A stretch of DNA of 64,000 nucleotides, taken from Nocardioides anomalus. Its GTDB lineage: Bacteria > Actinomycetota > Actinomycetes > Propionibacteriales > Nocardioidaceae. The stretch is taken from positions 3,100,001-3,164,000 of the forward strand of contig NZ_CP049257.1 of assembly GCF_011046535.1 (NCBI RefSeq), read 5' to 3'. The notes below the pieces were generated by a model. It searched no databases. It saw nothing but the letters and a program-made list of their open reading frames with translations, and had not been told where the DNA came from. Positions 31,285-44,739 of this stretch are shown here, in pieces. Numbering within the stretch: the stretch's first letter is position 1; every line of letters starts with the position of its first letter. Position numbers and translations under genes: made by a program.

Positions 31285-32004
31285 GTGACCTTCGCCGCGG
31301 GCCTGGCCGTGCAGCTGCGGAGCAACCCGGGGCGCCCGCTGCTGACCTGGTACGACGAGCGCACCGGCGAGCGGGTCGAGCTGTCGGTGGCCACCTACGC
31401 CAACTGGGTGGCCAAGACCGCCTCCCTGCTCGTGGAGGAGCACGACCTCGAGCGCGGCGACGTGCTGCTCGTGGACCTGCCGCCGCACTGGCTCGGACCG
31501 GTCTTCCTCGGTGCCGCGTGGACCGCCGGACTGGTCGTCGCCTTCCCGGACGACGACGTCGTGCCCGACGCGGTCGTCTGCGGCCCGGACGGGCTGGCCG
31601 GCCACGGCCCCCGCGCCGCCGACCTCCCGGTGCTGGCCTGTGCGCTGCTCCCGCTCGGCGTCCGCTTCGCCGACCCGCTCCCGCCGGGCGTCCACGACGT
31701 GGGCGTCGAGGTCTGGGGCCAGCCGGACGCCTTCACGCCGTACGACCCGCCGGGCGACGACGACCCGGCCCTCGCGTCCGGCACCACCCAGGGCGAGCTG
31801 TTCGGGGGCTCGACCGGCGCCGGGAGTGCTCCCTCGACCGGCGCCGGCCGGCTCCTCACAGCGGCGAACCCGGCTTCCCCACCAGGTGTCACCGCGCTCG
31901 CGCGGCCGCTGGTCTCAGCCGGCTCGCTGGTCCTGGTGGCGGGCGCCGACGACGCGCGGATGGACGCCATCGCCGCCGCCGAGCGCGCGACGCGCCTCGA
32001 CTGA
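31285..32004 (+). CDS. TIGR03089 family protein
   Basis: The 239-residue protein matches the actinobacterial TIGR03089 family, a degenerate relative of the N-terminal part of AMP-binding (adenylate-forming) enzymes. It starts VTFAAGLAVQLRSNPGRPLLTWYDE and keeps VELSVATYANWVAKTASLL, but lacks the phosphate-binding and catalytic core of a full adenylating enzyme. The role is unknown. In M. tuberculosis the homologue (Rv3268) lies beside the LCP gene cpsA (Rv3267). The GTG at 31285 is 7 nt after the preceding stop. The last 90 bp overlap the antisense small secreted-protein gene. Confidence 0.87.
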   Translation: MTFAAGLAVQLRSNPGRPLLTWYDERTGERVELSVATYANWVAKTASLLVEEHDLERGDVLLVDLPPHWLGPVFLGAAWTAGLVVAFPDDDVVPDAVVCGPDGLAGHGPRAADLPVLACALLPLGVRFADPLPPGVHDVGVEVWGQPDAFTPYDPPGDDDPALASGTTQGELFGGSTGAGSAPSTGAGRLLTAANPASPPGVTALARPLVSAGSLVLVAGADDARMDAIAAAERATRLD

Positions 32005-32238
32005 GCCCCGCGCCGCGGCCCGCTCGGCCACGCGGATGCTGCGCGCGTGCGCCGGCCGCCCGGCGTGCACCGAGGAGTCCGGGACCGCCACCGTGGGGCT
32101 GGAGCCCTGCGCCCCGGGGTGCACGCCGACGACGTCCAGGGTGACCACGCGGGTCGCCGGGACCAGGGCGATGACCACGACGCCGAGCGCCAGCACCTGC
32201 TGGCAGGCGGTCACGTAGCGCGCCTGGAGGGGGGACAT
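31915..32238 (-). CDS. Small putative secreted protein, possible remnant
   Basis: The ATG at 32238 has an AGGAG 10 nt upstream. The 107-residue product begins with a signal-like segment (MSPLQARYVTACQQVLALGV, then VVIALVPATRVVTLDVVG). The next 40 residues are Ser/Pro/Val-rich, and the last 40 are Arg-rich. The 3' end overlaps TIGR03089 by 90 bp in antisense. The N-terminal pattern resembles that of secreted cell-wall amidases near this locus in related genomes, but no catalytic domain remains. It may be a truncated gene or a genuine small exported protein. Confidence 0.4.
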   Translation of the reverse strand: MSPLQARYVTACQQVLALGVVVIALVPATRVVTLDVVGVHPGAQGSSPTVAVPDSSVHAGRPAHARSIRVAERAAARGSVEARRALGGGDGVHPRVVGARHQDQRAG

Positions 32239-32318
32239 GGAAGGGCTGCTCCTGTGTGGGGGAAGGTCACACGCGTTGCAACTTTCACATGGGCCACAGG
32301 GGGCGCGGAAGAGGAACT

Positions 32319-32340
32319 GAGTAACTACAACGCTGTAATT
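32319..32340. promoter_or_regulatory. Direct-repeat/palindrome element in the 32.3-kb intergenic region
   Basis: The AT-rich segment contains TACA-ACGC-TGTA with dyad symmetry. On the minus strand it reads as a loose repeat (ATTACAGCG...GTTACTCAG). It lies about 85 bp before the small secreted-protein gene and about 95 bp before the LtrA gene. Confidence 0.3.
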
Positions 32341-32432
32341 GCCAGTCGACACGCCGATGACCCCACGATTCGTCACATCCCGTCGCCGTCGCCGGGAACG
32401 GGGTAACGGGAGGGGCGTCGAGAGGGGTGCGG

Positions 32433-33782
32433 GTGAGCGAGCAGCAGGCCCAGCGGCGCGAGGTGGCCCAGGTGCGTTCGCAGCTGCGCGACGAGCTGCG
32501 GCACCGACTGCGCCCCATGACCGGGCGCGACCCCGACGAGCGCAGCCGGTCGACCACGCCGCTCGAGCTCCTCTACGACCTGACCTACGTCGTCGCATTC
32601 GCGAAGGCGGCCGAAGAGCTGGCGCACCAGGTCGAGCTGGGACACGTCGGCTCCGCGCTCGGCGCCTACGGCTTCGCGGTCTTCGCCATCAGCTGGGCGT
32701 GGATGAACTTCACCTGGTTCACCTCGGCCTACGGCAACGACGACGCGCTGTTCCGCCTGGCCACGATCGTGCAGATGGCCGGCGTGGTCGTGCTCACCTT
32801 CGGCCTCCCCCTCAGCTTCGAGGACGCGGCCGCCGGCGAGAGCCCGCACAACACCGTGATGCTCATCGGGTACGTCGTGATGCGCGTGCCCCTCATCTTC
32901 CTCTGGCTCCGGGCGGCGCGCGACGACGCCGAGCACCGCGACACCGCGACGGCGTACGCCGTGGTCATCGCGCTGGCCCAGGCCGGCTGGGTCGCCGTGG
33001 CGCTGCTGCCGCTCCCCGTCGAGGTCACGGTGGCGCTGGTGGTGGCGTTCGCGGCGGCGGAGCTGGCCGCCCCCGTGGTCCTGGAGCGGAAGCTCGGCCG
33101 GGCGCCGTGGAACGCCGGCCACGTCGCCGAGCGGTTCAGCCTGCTGGCGCTCATCACCCTGGGCGAGGTGGTGGCCGCCACGACCACCGCCGTGGCCGCG
33201 GTGACCTCCGAGGACGGCTGGTCGGCCGCGTCCGTCGTGGTGATCGCGTCCGGGTTGCTGCTGGCCGCGGGCTTCTGGTGGGCCTACTTCCTCATCCCGT
33301 CGCGGATCGTGCTCGAGGCGTACCCGGAGCGCACCTTCGCGTGGCGCTACGCGCACCTGCCCATCTTCGGTAGCATCGCCGCGGTCGGCGCCGGGCTCCG
33401 GGTCGCGGCCGCCGCCGTCCACGGCGGGGAGCTGTCGCTGTTCGACGTCGCGCTCGCGCTCGCCCTCCCTGTGGCCGCGGTGCTGCTGACGATCTTCGTG
33501 ACGTGGAGCGTGCTGATGCGGACCTACGACCTCTCCCACGTGCCGCTGTTCCTGGCCACGCTGGTCCCGCTGGGTGCCGCCCTCGTGGCCGCCCGGGTCG
33601 TCGGCGGCGACGACCCCCTCAACCTCGAGCACGGTGCCGACCTGGCCGGGCTGGTCGCCGTCGCGGCCCTCGTCGCGCTGAGCGCGGTGGTCGAGGTCGT
33701 CGGCCACGAGGTGGTCGGCTACCGGCACACGGCCGAGGTCGTCGAGGCGGACCCGCCCGCGCCCTCCCCCAGCGCGGCCTGA
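32433..33782 (+). CDS. Low temperature requirement protein A (LtrA) family membrane protein
   Basis: The 449-residue protein has a polar N-terminus and then RSTTPLELLYDLTYVVAFAKAA, the LtrA signature in which a Glu-Leu-(Leu/Phe)-Tyr-Asp-Leu motif lies in the first helix. About 12 membrane helices follow, including FSLLALITLGEVVAATTTAV. LtrA was first linked to growth at low temperature in Listeria, but the biochemical function is unknown. I chose the GTG at 32433 because GAGAGGG lies 6 nt upstream; a GTG at 32427 would add two residues. A weak terminator follows at 33784. Confidence 0.9.
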   Translation: MSEQQAQRREVAQVRSQLRDELRHRLRPMTGRDPDERSRSTTPLELLYDLTYVVAFAKAAEELAHQVELGHVGSALGAYGFAVFAISWAWMNFTWFTSAYGNDDALFRLATIVQMAGVVVLTFGLPLSFEDAAAGESPHNTVMLIGYVVMRVPLIFLWLRAARDDAEHRDTATAYAVVIALAQAGWVAVALLPLPVEVTVALVVAFAAAELAAPVVLERKLGRAPWNAGHVAERFSLLALITLGEVVAATTTAVAAVTSEDGWSAASVVVIASGLLLAAGFWWAYFLIPSRIVLEAYPERTFAWRYAHLPIFGSIAAVGAGLRVAAAAVHGGELSLFDVALALALPVAAVLLTIFVTWSVLMRTYDLSHVPLFLATLVPLGAALVAARVVGGDDPLNLEHGADLAGLVAVAALVALSAVVEVVGHEVVGYRHTAEVVEADPPAPSPSAA

Positions 33783-33783
33783 C

Positions 33784-33835
33784 CCGCCGATCCCCCTGAG
33801 CCTGAGGGCGCCCAGGTTCCTCACAGGGTCGGCGG
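33784..33835 (+). terminator. Possible terminator after the LtrA gene
   Basis: CCGCCGATCCC and GGGTCGGCGG pair across a 30-nt loop that itself can form CCTGAG/CTCAGG-like pairs. Pairing is imperfect. Confidence 0.3.
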
Positions 33836-33877
33836 CTAGCGTGGCTCGGTCCGCTCCTCGACCAGGAAGTCATACCT

Positions 33878-34927
33878 GTGCTCCGTCGTACCCGCCGTTC
33901 CGCCGCTCTCCTGAGCGCCGCCGCCCTGCTCGCCGTACCGGCACTCGCCGCCTGCGGCGACTCCAGCGACTCCGGCGCTGACTCCAGCTCCGAGAGCAAG
34001 GCCTCGGACTCGGCGTCGACCTCCGCCTCGGCCTCCGCGGACGCCTCGGGCTCGGCCGCCCCCACCGGCGAGCTCGACCAGGTGAGCTTCACCGGCGACG
34101 TCGGCAAGGAGCTCAAGGCCGAGTGGCACAGCGCCATCGACAAGCCCGACGACACCACCGTCACCACGCTGGTCCCCGGCGACGGCGAGGAGGTGGCCGA
34201 CGGCGACACCGTGAGCACCTACCTCTACGTCGGCAACGGGACGACCCAGAAGGACATCTACAGCGACTACGACAACGGCGCGCCCGAGTCGATCCCCTAC
34301 AGCGCCCAGCTGGGCGAGGTCTTCAACAAGCTGCTGGCCGGGCAGACCTACGGCTCGCGCGTCGCCGCGGTCACCACCGCCGAGGCCCTCTTCGGCGCCG
34401 ACGCCGCAGACAGCAACCAGCTCGGCGTCAGCGCCGACGACAGCGTCGTGGTCGTCGCCGACATCGTGGAGAAGGCCGCCGTCGCCCCCGAGCCCACCGA
34501 CGACCAGGCCCACGACGCCGACCCCAGCACCCAGCCGAAGGTCGTCGAGAAGGACGGCAAGCCCACCGGCCTCGACTTCACCGGCGTCGAGGAGCCCGCC
34601 CTCGACACCCCCGTGCAGCGCGTGGTCCTCAAGGAGGGCGACGGCGCCGAGGTCACCGCCTCGGACACCGTCACCGTCGACTACCTCGGCGCCGTCTTCG
34701 ACGCCGACCAGCCCTTCGACGAGAGCTACTCCAAGGGCCAGCCCCTGACCAGCGCCCTCAGCGGCCTCATCCAGGGCTGGACCATCGGCCTCACCGGCGT
34801 CAAGGTCGGCAGCCGCGTGCTGCTCCAGATCCCGCCGGCCTACGGCTACGGCGCCGAGGGCAGCGGTGACTCCATCCCCGGCAACGCCACGCTCTGGTTC
34901 GTCATCGACGTCACCAAGGCCGAGTAG
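33878..34927 (+). CDS. FKBP-type peptidyl-prolyl isomerase lipoprotein
   Basis: The 349-residue protein has a lipoprotein signal (lipobox LAAC near residue 26) and a Ser/Asp/Ala-rich linker of about 40 residues. A first FKBP-like half (about 65-205) lacks several active-site aromatics. A canonical FKBP domain (about 245-349) shows VTVDYLGAVFDADQPFDESY, LIQGWTIGLTGVKVGSR and the IPPAYGYGAEG loop. It should catalyse prolyl isomerisation of exported proteins at the cell surface. A TAGCGT at 33837-33842 could be the -10, and AGGAAG lies 8 nt before the GTG at 33878. The 3' end overlaps the convergent GNAT gene by 17 bp. Confidence 0.92.
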   Translation: MLRRTRRSAALLSAAALLAVPALAACGDSSDSGADSSSESKASDSASTSASASADASGSAAPTGELDQVSFTGDVGKELKAEWHSAIDKPDDTTVTTLVPGDGEEVADGDTVSTYLYVGNGTTQKDIYSDYDNGAPESIPYSAQLGEVFNKLLAGQTYGSRVAAVTTAEALFGADAADSNQLGVSADDSVVVVADIVEKAAVAPEPTDDQAHDADPSTQPKVVEKDGKPTGLDFTGVEEPALDTPVQRVVLKEGDGAEVTASDTVTVDYLGAVFDADQPFDESYSKGQPLTSALSGLIQGWTIGLTGVKVGSRVLLQIPPAYGYGAEGSGDSIPGNATLWFVIDVTKAE

Positions 34928-35432
34928 CCTGCGGCTCGGCGGCGGTCCGGACGTACCAGTGGCCCGACCGCCCGCCGACCGCGCCCGGCTCGGCCGGCCC
35001 CGCACGCCTGAAACCGGCCTTCTCCAGGACCCGTCGGGACGCCACGTTCGCGTCCGCGGTGGCGGCCCGGACCTCCCCCACACCCAGCCGCGCCGCCGCC
35101 ACCGCGCACACCCGCGCCACCGTGCTCGACGCGAGCCCGCGGCCGCTGACGGCCTGCGCGACCCGGTAGCCGAGCACCGCCGAACCGGACTCGATGTCCC
35201 TCAGGTTGAACCGGCCCACGACGTCGCCACCCTCATCGACCAGGACGAAGTACGCGCACTCCCCGCCCTCGTGCTCTTCGACCTCCCGCGCGTGCCGGGC
35301 GGCGAAGTCGGCGAAGTACTCCTCCCCCCGATCCGAGATCGACGCGGCGAAGTACGCCCGGTTGGCCACCTCGAAGGCCAGCACCGCCGCCTCGTGGCCA
35401 GGACCGAGGCGCTGCAGCTCCACGCTCTTCAC
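34911..35432 (-). CDS. GNAT N-acetyltransferase (RimJ/RimL-like)
   Basis: The 173-residue protein has the acetyl-CoA-binding motif A region (LGYRVAQAVSGRGLASSTV, about residues 95-113) and the motif B stretch NVASRRVLEKAGFRRAG near residues 140-156. This pattern fits the ribosomal-protein-alanine acetyltransferase type (acetyltransf_3). The N-terminal VELQRLGPGHEAAVLAFEVANR also fits. The acceptor is unknown. The GTG at 35432 was chosen as the start. The gene converges with the FKBP lipoprotein gene and has no operon partner. Confidence 0.87.
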   Translation of the reverse strand: MKSVELQRLGPGHEAAVLAFEVANRAYFAASISDRGEEYFADFAARHAREVEEHEGGECAYFVLVDEGGDVVGRFNLRDIESGSAVLGYRVAQAVSGRGLASSTVARVCAVAAARLGVGEVRAATADANVASRRVLEKAGFRRAGPAEPGAVGGRSGHWYVRTAAEPQATRPW

Positions 35433-35470
35433 CCTAGGTCGGCCCGCCCTCGACCAGCCCGGGGCCGCCG

Positions 35471-36753
<1,283 letters not shown>

Positions 36754-36757
<4 letters not shown>

Positions 36758-38919
36758 GACCTCTCCGCCGCACGGGCCGCACCGGCGTAGATCGCGCCCA
36801 GCCGCTCGGCCATGCCCTGCACGGTGAAGTCGGCCCGGATCCGCGTCAGGGCGCGGTCCACCCGCTGCGGCTGCCCCGGTGCGCTGGCGAGGCCGAACGC
36901 CGCACGGATGCCGCGGGCCACCTCGTCCGGGCGGCGGGTGTCGACGAGCACGCCGGTCACCCCGTCCTCGATGTACGTCGCCGGTCCGCCGGCCGCCGGA
37001 CCCACCACCACCAGCCCGGAGGCCAGGGCCTCCAGCAGCGCAAGGCCGAACTCCTCCTTGAGGCTGCTGCACACGTAGACACCGTCCGGGCCGGGGCCGT
37101 CCACCCTGCCTGCGCGCGCGGCCGCGAGCCAGACCGCGACCACGTCGTGGGGGCGGTGCCCGGGCAGCAGCAGCCCTGCGGCGGCGCGCGGGAAGCGCTC
37201 CAGCACCCCGGAGATCAGGTCGAGCTGCTCACGCTCGTCCGGCGACGGCTCCGCCAGGTCGCCTCCCACGATCACCAGGTTGCACCGTTCGGCCAGCTCG
37301 GGGTCGCCGGCCCACGCCTCGACCAGCGTCGCCATCCCCTTGACCCGGTGCAGGCGCCCCACGCTGATGACGAGAGGCAGCCGCCTGCGGTGCTCCGGCA
37401 GCGTGGCGACGAGCGCATCGAGGTCCGCCAGAGCGGGACCGGGCGGCCCGGACCGCTCCACCTGCGCCGCCGCCGCGGCACTGACGCCCAGGTCGATGCC
37501 CTCCGGGACCACGGTGAACCGGTCGGGCTGGGCGGCCACGTCGAGGCCGAGCAGCTCGCGCATGTCGTGCTGCAGCTCGGGGCGGGGGAACAGGACGACG
37601 TGGGCGGCGTCGGCGGCCAGCCGCTGCACCAGGCGGGCGCGGAACCAGTAGTGCTCCCGCTCGTCCTCGCTGCCGAAGTTGCCGCGGTGCAGCGCGCCGG
37701 TCATGTCGAGAGCGTGGATGACGGCGTGCGGGTCGGGCGCGAGGGTGAAGACCACCGGGATGCCCAGCTCGCGGGCCACCTCCGCGGCGGCCAGGCTGCC
37801 GACCTCGGCCATCCGCAGGTGCAGCACGTCGGCGTGGTGCGTGCGCAGCACGCGACGGATCCCGCGCTCCGCCGCCACCCGCGACGGCCACGCCTGCGCC
37901 GCCGAGACCGGCTCGGTGAGCAGCGGCACCGGGGTCAGCAGGTGCCCCTCGCCGGAGCTGAGCCCGTCCAGGGCAGCGCGCGGGGTGCCCCGGGAGAGGG
38001 TGAGCACCCGGCCGACACCGGGCCGCTCCGCGAGCGCGTCACCCAACCGCACCAGCAGCGTGGCCACGCCACCGTTGTCCCCGGCGCCCGCCCGGCTGAG
38101 GTCCCGGTCGACGTCCGCATGCAGGAAGAGCTGGGCGACCGTCAGGCCCGACCCGGCCTCGCCCCGTCCGACGGCGTCGATCCCCAGGTCGACCGCGGCC
38201 AGCTGCGCCACGGTCCCCAGGTCTCCACCCGCCGCACTCAGCCGCCGGACCACCGCCACCGCGCCGAGATCGGCGGGGCGGTCGCCGAGGGCGGCGACGG
38301 CCGCGAGCCGCACCGAAGGGTGCTCACCGGGATCGGCGGCGAAGGCGACCAGCGAAGGCCCGGGGAGCGGACCGGGCACCAGGCCGAGGGTCTCGACCAG
38401 CCTGCTGCGGACCACCGGACCGGCCGCCCCGGCCGCCCCGGCCGCCCCGGCCGCCCCGGCCGCCCCGGCCGCCCCGGCCGCCCCGGCCAGCGTGCCCTCG
38501 ACGGCGAGGGCGACCTCCGCCGGCGCCGACACGGCCCACCGGGCCAGCGTGCGCTGGGCCAGCACGCCCGAGAACCCGCCACCTACGACGACCTCGACCA
38601 GCCGGCCGATCGCGTCGAGGGCGGGCAGCCGGGACCCCAGCGCCCAGCTCGCGTGCTCCCGCAGGAACGCACGGGGGTGCGACAGCAGCCCGGCCAGGAC
38701 CGCGTCGGCACCGTCGTCGACGACCCGGGCCAGCGCGTGCACGGCCGCCACCGCCGTCAGCTCGTCGTCCTCGTCGATCACCGCCTCGAGCAGGCGCACC
38801 GGGGCCGGCCCGCGCTCGCGGCCGGCGGCGGCCGCGAGGCGATCCCCGCTGCGCAGCCCGTCCACCACGAACGGTGCCTGCTGCACCTCAGCTAGGAGGT
38901 GTCGAAGAGAGCGAGCCAC
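36754..38919 (-). CDS. HEAT-repeat domain fused to a GT4 glycosyltransferase
   Basis: The 721-residue protein has two parts. Residues about 1-270 are Leu/Ala-rich helical repeats of HEAT/ARM type (DDELTAVAAVHALARVV, HPRAFLREHASWALGSR, HPSVRLAAVAALGDRP). Residues about 275-721 form a GT4 GT-B enzyme: TLSRGTPRAAL, the segment LVISVGRLHRVKGMATLVEAW, and the EFGLALLEALASGLVVVGP donor-binding E-x7-E motif. An insert of seven Gly-Ala-Ala units lies in the repeat region. Helical repeats probably bind a partner protein. It is coupled to the downstream GT1 gene by ATGA. The GTG at 38919 is used as the start. Confidence 0.85.
38422..38484. repeat. Seven tandem copies of a 9-bp unit in the HEAT-GT4 gene
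   Basis: GGCCGCCCC repeats seven times without mismatch and encodes (Gly-Ala-Ala)7 on the minus strand. The 9-bp period keeps the frame whatever the copy number. Confidence 0.95.
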
Positions 38920-39032
38920 ACTGCTACTTCGCGGCCGGACGGCTATCGGTTGACCACGACCATGAGGTCTCGACCACTCCGGGTGGACCTTCTGCTGTCG
39001 CTCCGACCGACTGAGGACCCGCGCGGAAGGGC

Positions 39033-39476
39033 CTACGCGGACGGGTCAGGCGCGGCGTCGATCAGCGCCTGACCGGACTCGGCGTCGAAGGGCACGGACT
39101 CGTGGGACCGGATGACGAGCCACGCACCGTCGCCGCGCCGCCGGCACACCTGGGTGCTCCGCACCCACATGTCGACGTCGCCGCCACCCTTCAGCGTGCC
39201 GCGCACGTGGTAGAAGAACGAGCAGACACCGAGGTCGCCGTCGCGGACCACGTCGAGATCGGTGACGTCGTACTCCGGCCCGGACTCGTAGCCGTCCAGC
39301 CACGCCCGGAGGCCGTCTCTCACGGCGTCCCGCCCGGTGGTGCGGGTCGGGGGCAGCACCGGGAACATCTGCACCTCGGGGTCGTGCGCGGCGATCAGCG
39401 CCTCGACGTCGCGGTCGCGCACCGCCGCCACCCTGCGCTCGATCAGTGCCACGAGTTCTGTCGGGTCATCCGTCAT
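39033..39476 (-). CDS. NTF2/SnoaL-like protein
   Basis: The 147-residue protein fits the SnoaL-like (NTF2 fold) family: MTDDPTELVALIERRVAAVRDRDVEAL, then the turn AAHDPEVQMFPVLPP and a beta-sheet half with CSFFYHVRGTLKGG and DVDMWVRSTQVCRRR. Such proteins range from ketosteroid-isomerase-like enzymes to ligand-binding proteins, so the function is open. The ATG at 39476 is the start. It is transcribed towards the HEAT-GT4 gene, 113 bp away, and lies next to the wzt inverted-repeat remnant. Confidence 0.8.
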   Translation of the reverse strand: MTDDPTELVALIERRVAAVRDRDVEALIAAHDPEVQMFPVLPPTRTTGRDAVRDGLRAWLDGYESGPEYDVTDLDVVRDGDLGVCSFFYHVRGTLKGGGDVDMWVRSTQVCRRRGDGAWLVIRSHESVPFDAESGQALIDAAPDPSA

Positions 39477-39571
39477 GCTCTGAGGACTACCCGGACTGCG
39501 CACTCGGAACCCCAGACACCCACCCGACGCTGCCGCTGCGCGGTCGTCCGGTCATGCCGGGCCGCCCGCCG

Positions 39572-39670
39572 GGCGACGTCGACCCCGGCGTCGGGTGCCT
39601 CGAGTACGACGACGAGGACGAGCCGGACACCCTCGACGAGGAGAGCACCGACGCGGGGCTCGGCGCAGAG
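39572..39670 (+). pseudogene. Remnant of the 3' end of a wzt-like ABC ATPase gene
   Basis: On the + strand this segment encodes GDVDPGVGCLEYDDEDEPDT and then LDEESTDAGLGAE. The intact gene on the opposite strand ends GDVNPGIKYLKYDNEDEPDT and LDEESTDAELGSEV. Nucleotide identity over about 100 bp is near 88 percent by eye, with a perfect core across DEDEPDTLDEESTD codons. There is no start, no Walker motif and no further homology upstream. It is therefore a duplicated and inverted gene end, or what is left of an inverted paralogue. Confidence 0.8.
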
Positions 39671-39797
39671 GCGGAGGCGAGCGCCAGCGAGTCTCAGACC
39701 TCGGAGCCGAGCTCCGCGTCCGTGCTCTCCTCGTCGAGGGTGTCCGGCTCGTCCTCGTTGTCGTACTTGAGGTACTTGATGCCGGGGTTGACGTCGC
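39572..39797. repeat. Inverted repeat, two arms of about 100 bp
   Basis: The left arm (39572-39670) is the remnant and the right arm (39701-39797) is the 3' end of the intact ATPase gene. They are separated by about 30 bp. Transcripts from either strand through this point could fold into a long hairpin starting inside the coding sequence. Confidence 0.8.
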
Positions 39798-40479
39798 CGT
39801 CGAAGCCGAGATTGCCCTTCTCGAGGACGATGACGCGGTCGCACATCTTGCGGACCGACTGGGCGGCGTGGCTGACGTAGAAGAGGGTGACGCCGCTGTC
39901 GCGGATCTCCTCCATGCGCTGCATGCACTTGCGCTTGAACGGCTGGTCGCCGACGGCGAGGACCTCGTCGGCGATGAAGACGTCGCAGTCGACGTGGACG
40001 GCGACGGCGAAGCCGAGGCGGGCGAACATTCCGGAGGAGTAGTTGCCGACGGGGGTGTCCATGAAGTCGTCGACCTCGGCGAAGTCGGCGATCGACTCGA
40101 ACTTGGCGTCGATCTCCTTCTCGCTCATGCCGAGGATGGCGGCGTTCATGTAGATGTTCTCGCGGCCGGTCATCTGGGGGTGGAAGCCGGCGCCGGTGGC
40201 GATGAGGCCGGAGATCCGGCCGCGGGTGCGGACGCTGCCCGACGTGGGCCGCATGACGCCCATGATGTGCTTGAGCAGCGTGCTCTTGCCCGAGCCGTTG
40301 AGGCCCATCAGGCCGATGGCCTCGCCCTGCTCGACGGTGAAGGTCACGTCGTCGAGGGCCCAGAAGGTGTCGGAGGTCTTCTGGCCGCGCATCCGGGCGA
40401 CGGTCTTCTGCTTGAGCGTCCGCTGGAACTGCTTGTCGAACAGCTTGGAGACGTGCTCGACCGCGATCGAGGCGACCAT
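39694..40479 (-). CDS. Polysaccharide ABC exporter ATP-binding protein (Wzt/TagH-like)
   Basis: The 261-residue ATPase has Walker A GLNGSGKST, the ABC signature NYSSGMFARLGFAVA, Walker B CDVFIADEVLAVGD and the H-loop YVSHAAQS. The signature YSSGM and the DEVLAVGDQPFKRKC motif are typical of polysaccharide and teichoic-acid exporters. It should power export of a lipid-linked glycan with the permease encoded upstream. The ATG overlaps the permease stop (TGATG). The C-terminal tail is strongly acidic (EDEPDTLDEESTD), and its coding sequence forms one arm of an inverted repeat. Confidence 0.93.
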   Translation of the reverse strand: MVASIAVEHVSKLFDKQFQRTLKQKTVARMRGQKTSDTFWALDDVTFTVEQGEAIGLMGLNGSGKSTLLKHIMGVMRPTSGSVRTRGRISGLIATGAGFHPQMTGRENIYMNAAILGMSEKEIDAKFESIADFAEVDDFMDTPVGNYSSGMFARLGFAVAVHVDCDVFIADEVLAVGDQPFKRKCMQRMEEIRDSGVTLFYVSHAAQSVRKMCDRVIVLEKGNLGFDGDVNPGIKYLKYDNEDEPDTLDEESTDAELGSEV

Positions 40480-41434
40480 CAGACCAGCCTGTCGGGGATC
40501 TTGTCGTCGAGGCGACTGAAGACGATCTGGGAGACGACCAGGAAGACCACGGCCACGCCGATCATGATGAAGCCGCGCTCGAACAGGTGGGGCGGGAAGT
40601 TCACGCTGAGGTCGGCGCTGAAGCCCCACTCGGCCTTGGCCTCCTTGGCCTCCTGCGGGCTGATCGTGGTGATCCAGAAGCAGCGCTGCATGAGCAGGAC
40701 GGCCTCGGTGATCGGGTTCAGCAGGTAGATGTGACTGATGGCCTCGAAGCCCTTGAACCGCTCGTGCACCAGCGTGAAGGGGTACATCATCGGGACGCTG
40801 AACGGGATCATGTTGGTGAGGATCACGACCACCCGGGTCCAGTCGCGGTACATCACGTTGATGGCGGCGAACATCAGCCCCATGCCGGCGCCGAGCAGGA
40901 TGACGATCGTCAGGGCCATCAGCGCAGCCAGGATCCCGAGCATGCTGGGCGCGAAGGAGCCGGTGATCAGGCAGGCGCCGATGAGGATCACCAGCTGCGG
41001 TCCGGTGTGGTAGATCGTCACCAGGGTCGAGGCGATCGGGAAGATCTCCCGCGGCAGCGGCATCTTGGTGACCACGCCCTTGTTCTGCATGATCGAGCGG
41101 GTCCCGGCCGAGAACGACTCGGTGAACAGGTTGACCACGACCATGCCGGCGAACAGGTGGATGGCGAAGTTCGGGATCGCCCCGCGCTGCATGATGATGC
41201 CGAAGACGAAGTAGAACGTCAGGAACCGCGACAGCGGGTTGATGTAGGACCAGAGCAGCCCCATCTTGGAACCGATGTAGCGGGCTCGGAGCTCGCGCTT
41301 GACCATCAGCGAGAGCAGGTAGCGCCGCTTGAGCACGCCGACCAGCCCGCCCTTGGCGGCGGGGTCGACGAGCGGGACGTGCTCAAGGTCGTGGCGTACG
41401 GCGACCGAGGTGGTCTCCGGCGTGAGCTGGTCGG

Positions 41435-41438
<4 letters not shown>
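40479..41438 (-). CDS. Polysaccharide ABC exporter permease (Wzm/TagG-like)
   Basis: The 319-residue ABC-2 type permease begins with a cytoplasmic arm, then the cuff helix pattern LLSLMVKRELRARYIGSKMGLLW, which is the family signature before the first membrane helix (YINPLSRFLTFYFVFGIIM). Six helices are visible. It should form the membrane channel for a lipid-linked polysaccharide with the Wzt-like ATPase. It follows glfT2 with a GTGA overlap, so the cargo is probably galactofuran, as for Rv3781/Rv3783 in M. tuberculosis. The 50-residue periplasmic loop before the last helix is rather long. Confidence 0.92.

Positions 41439-44739
<3,301 letters not shown>

Noticed and set aside
39446..39880. 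A 144-codon + strand protein over the inverted repeat
   Set aside because: The first part is unrelated sequence, the middle is the ATPase remnant and the end is antisense to the intact gene, so it is not a real protein.
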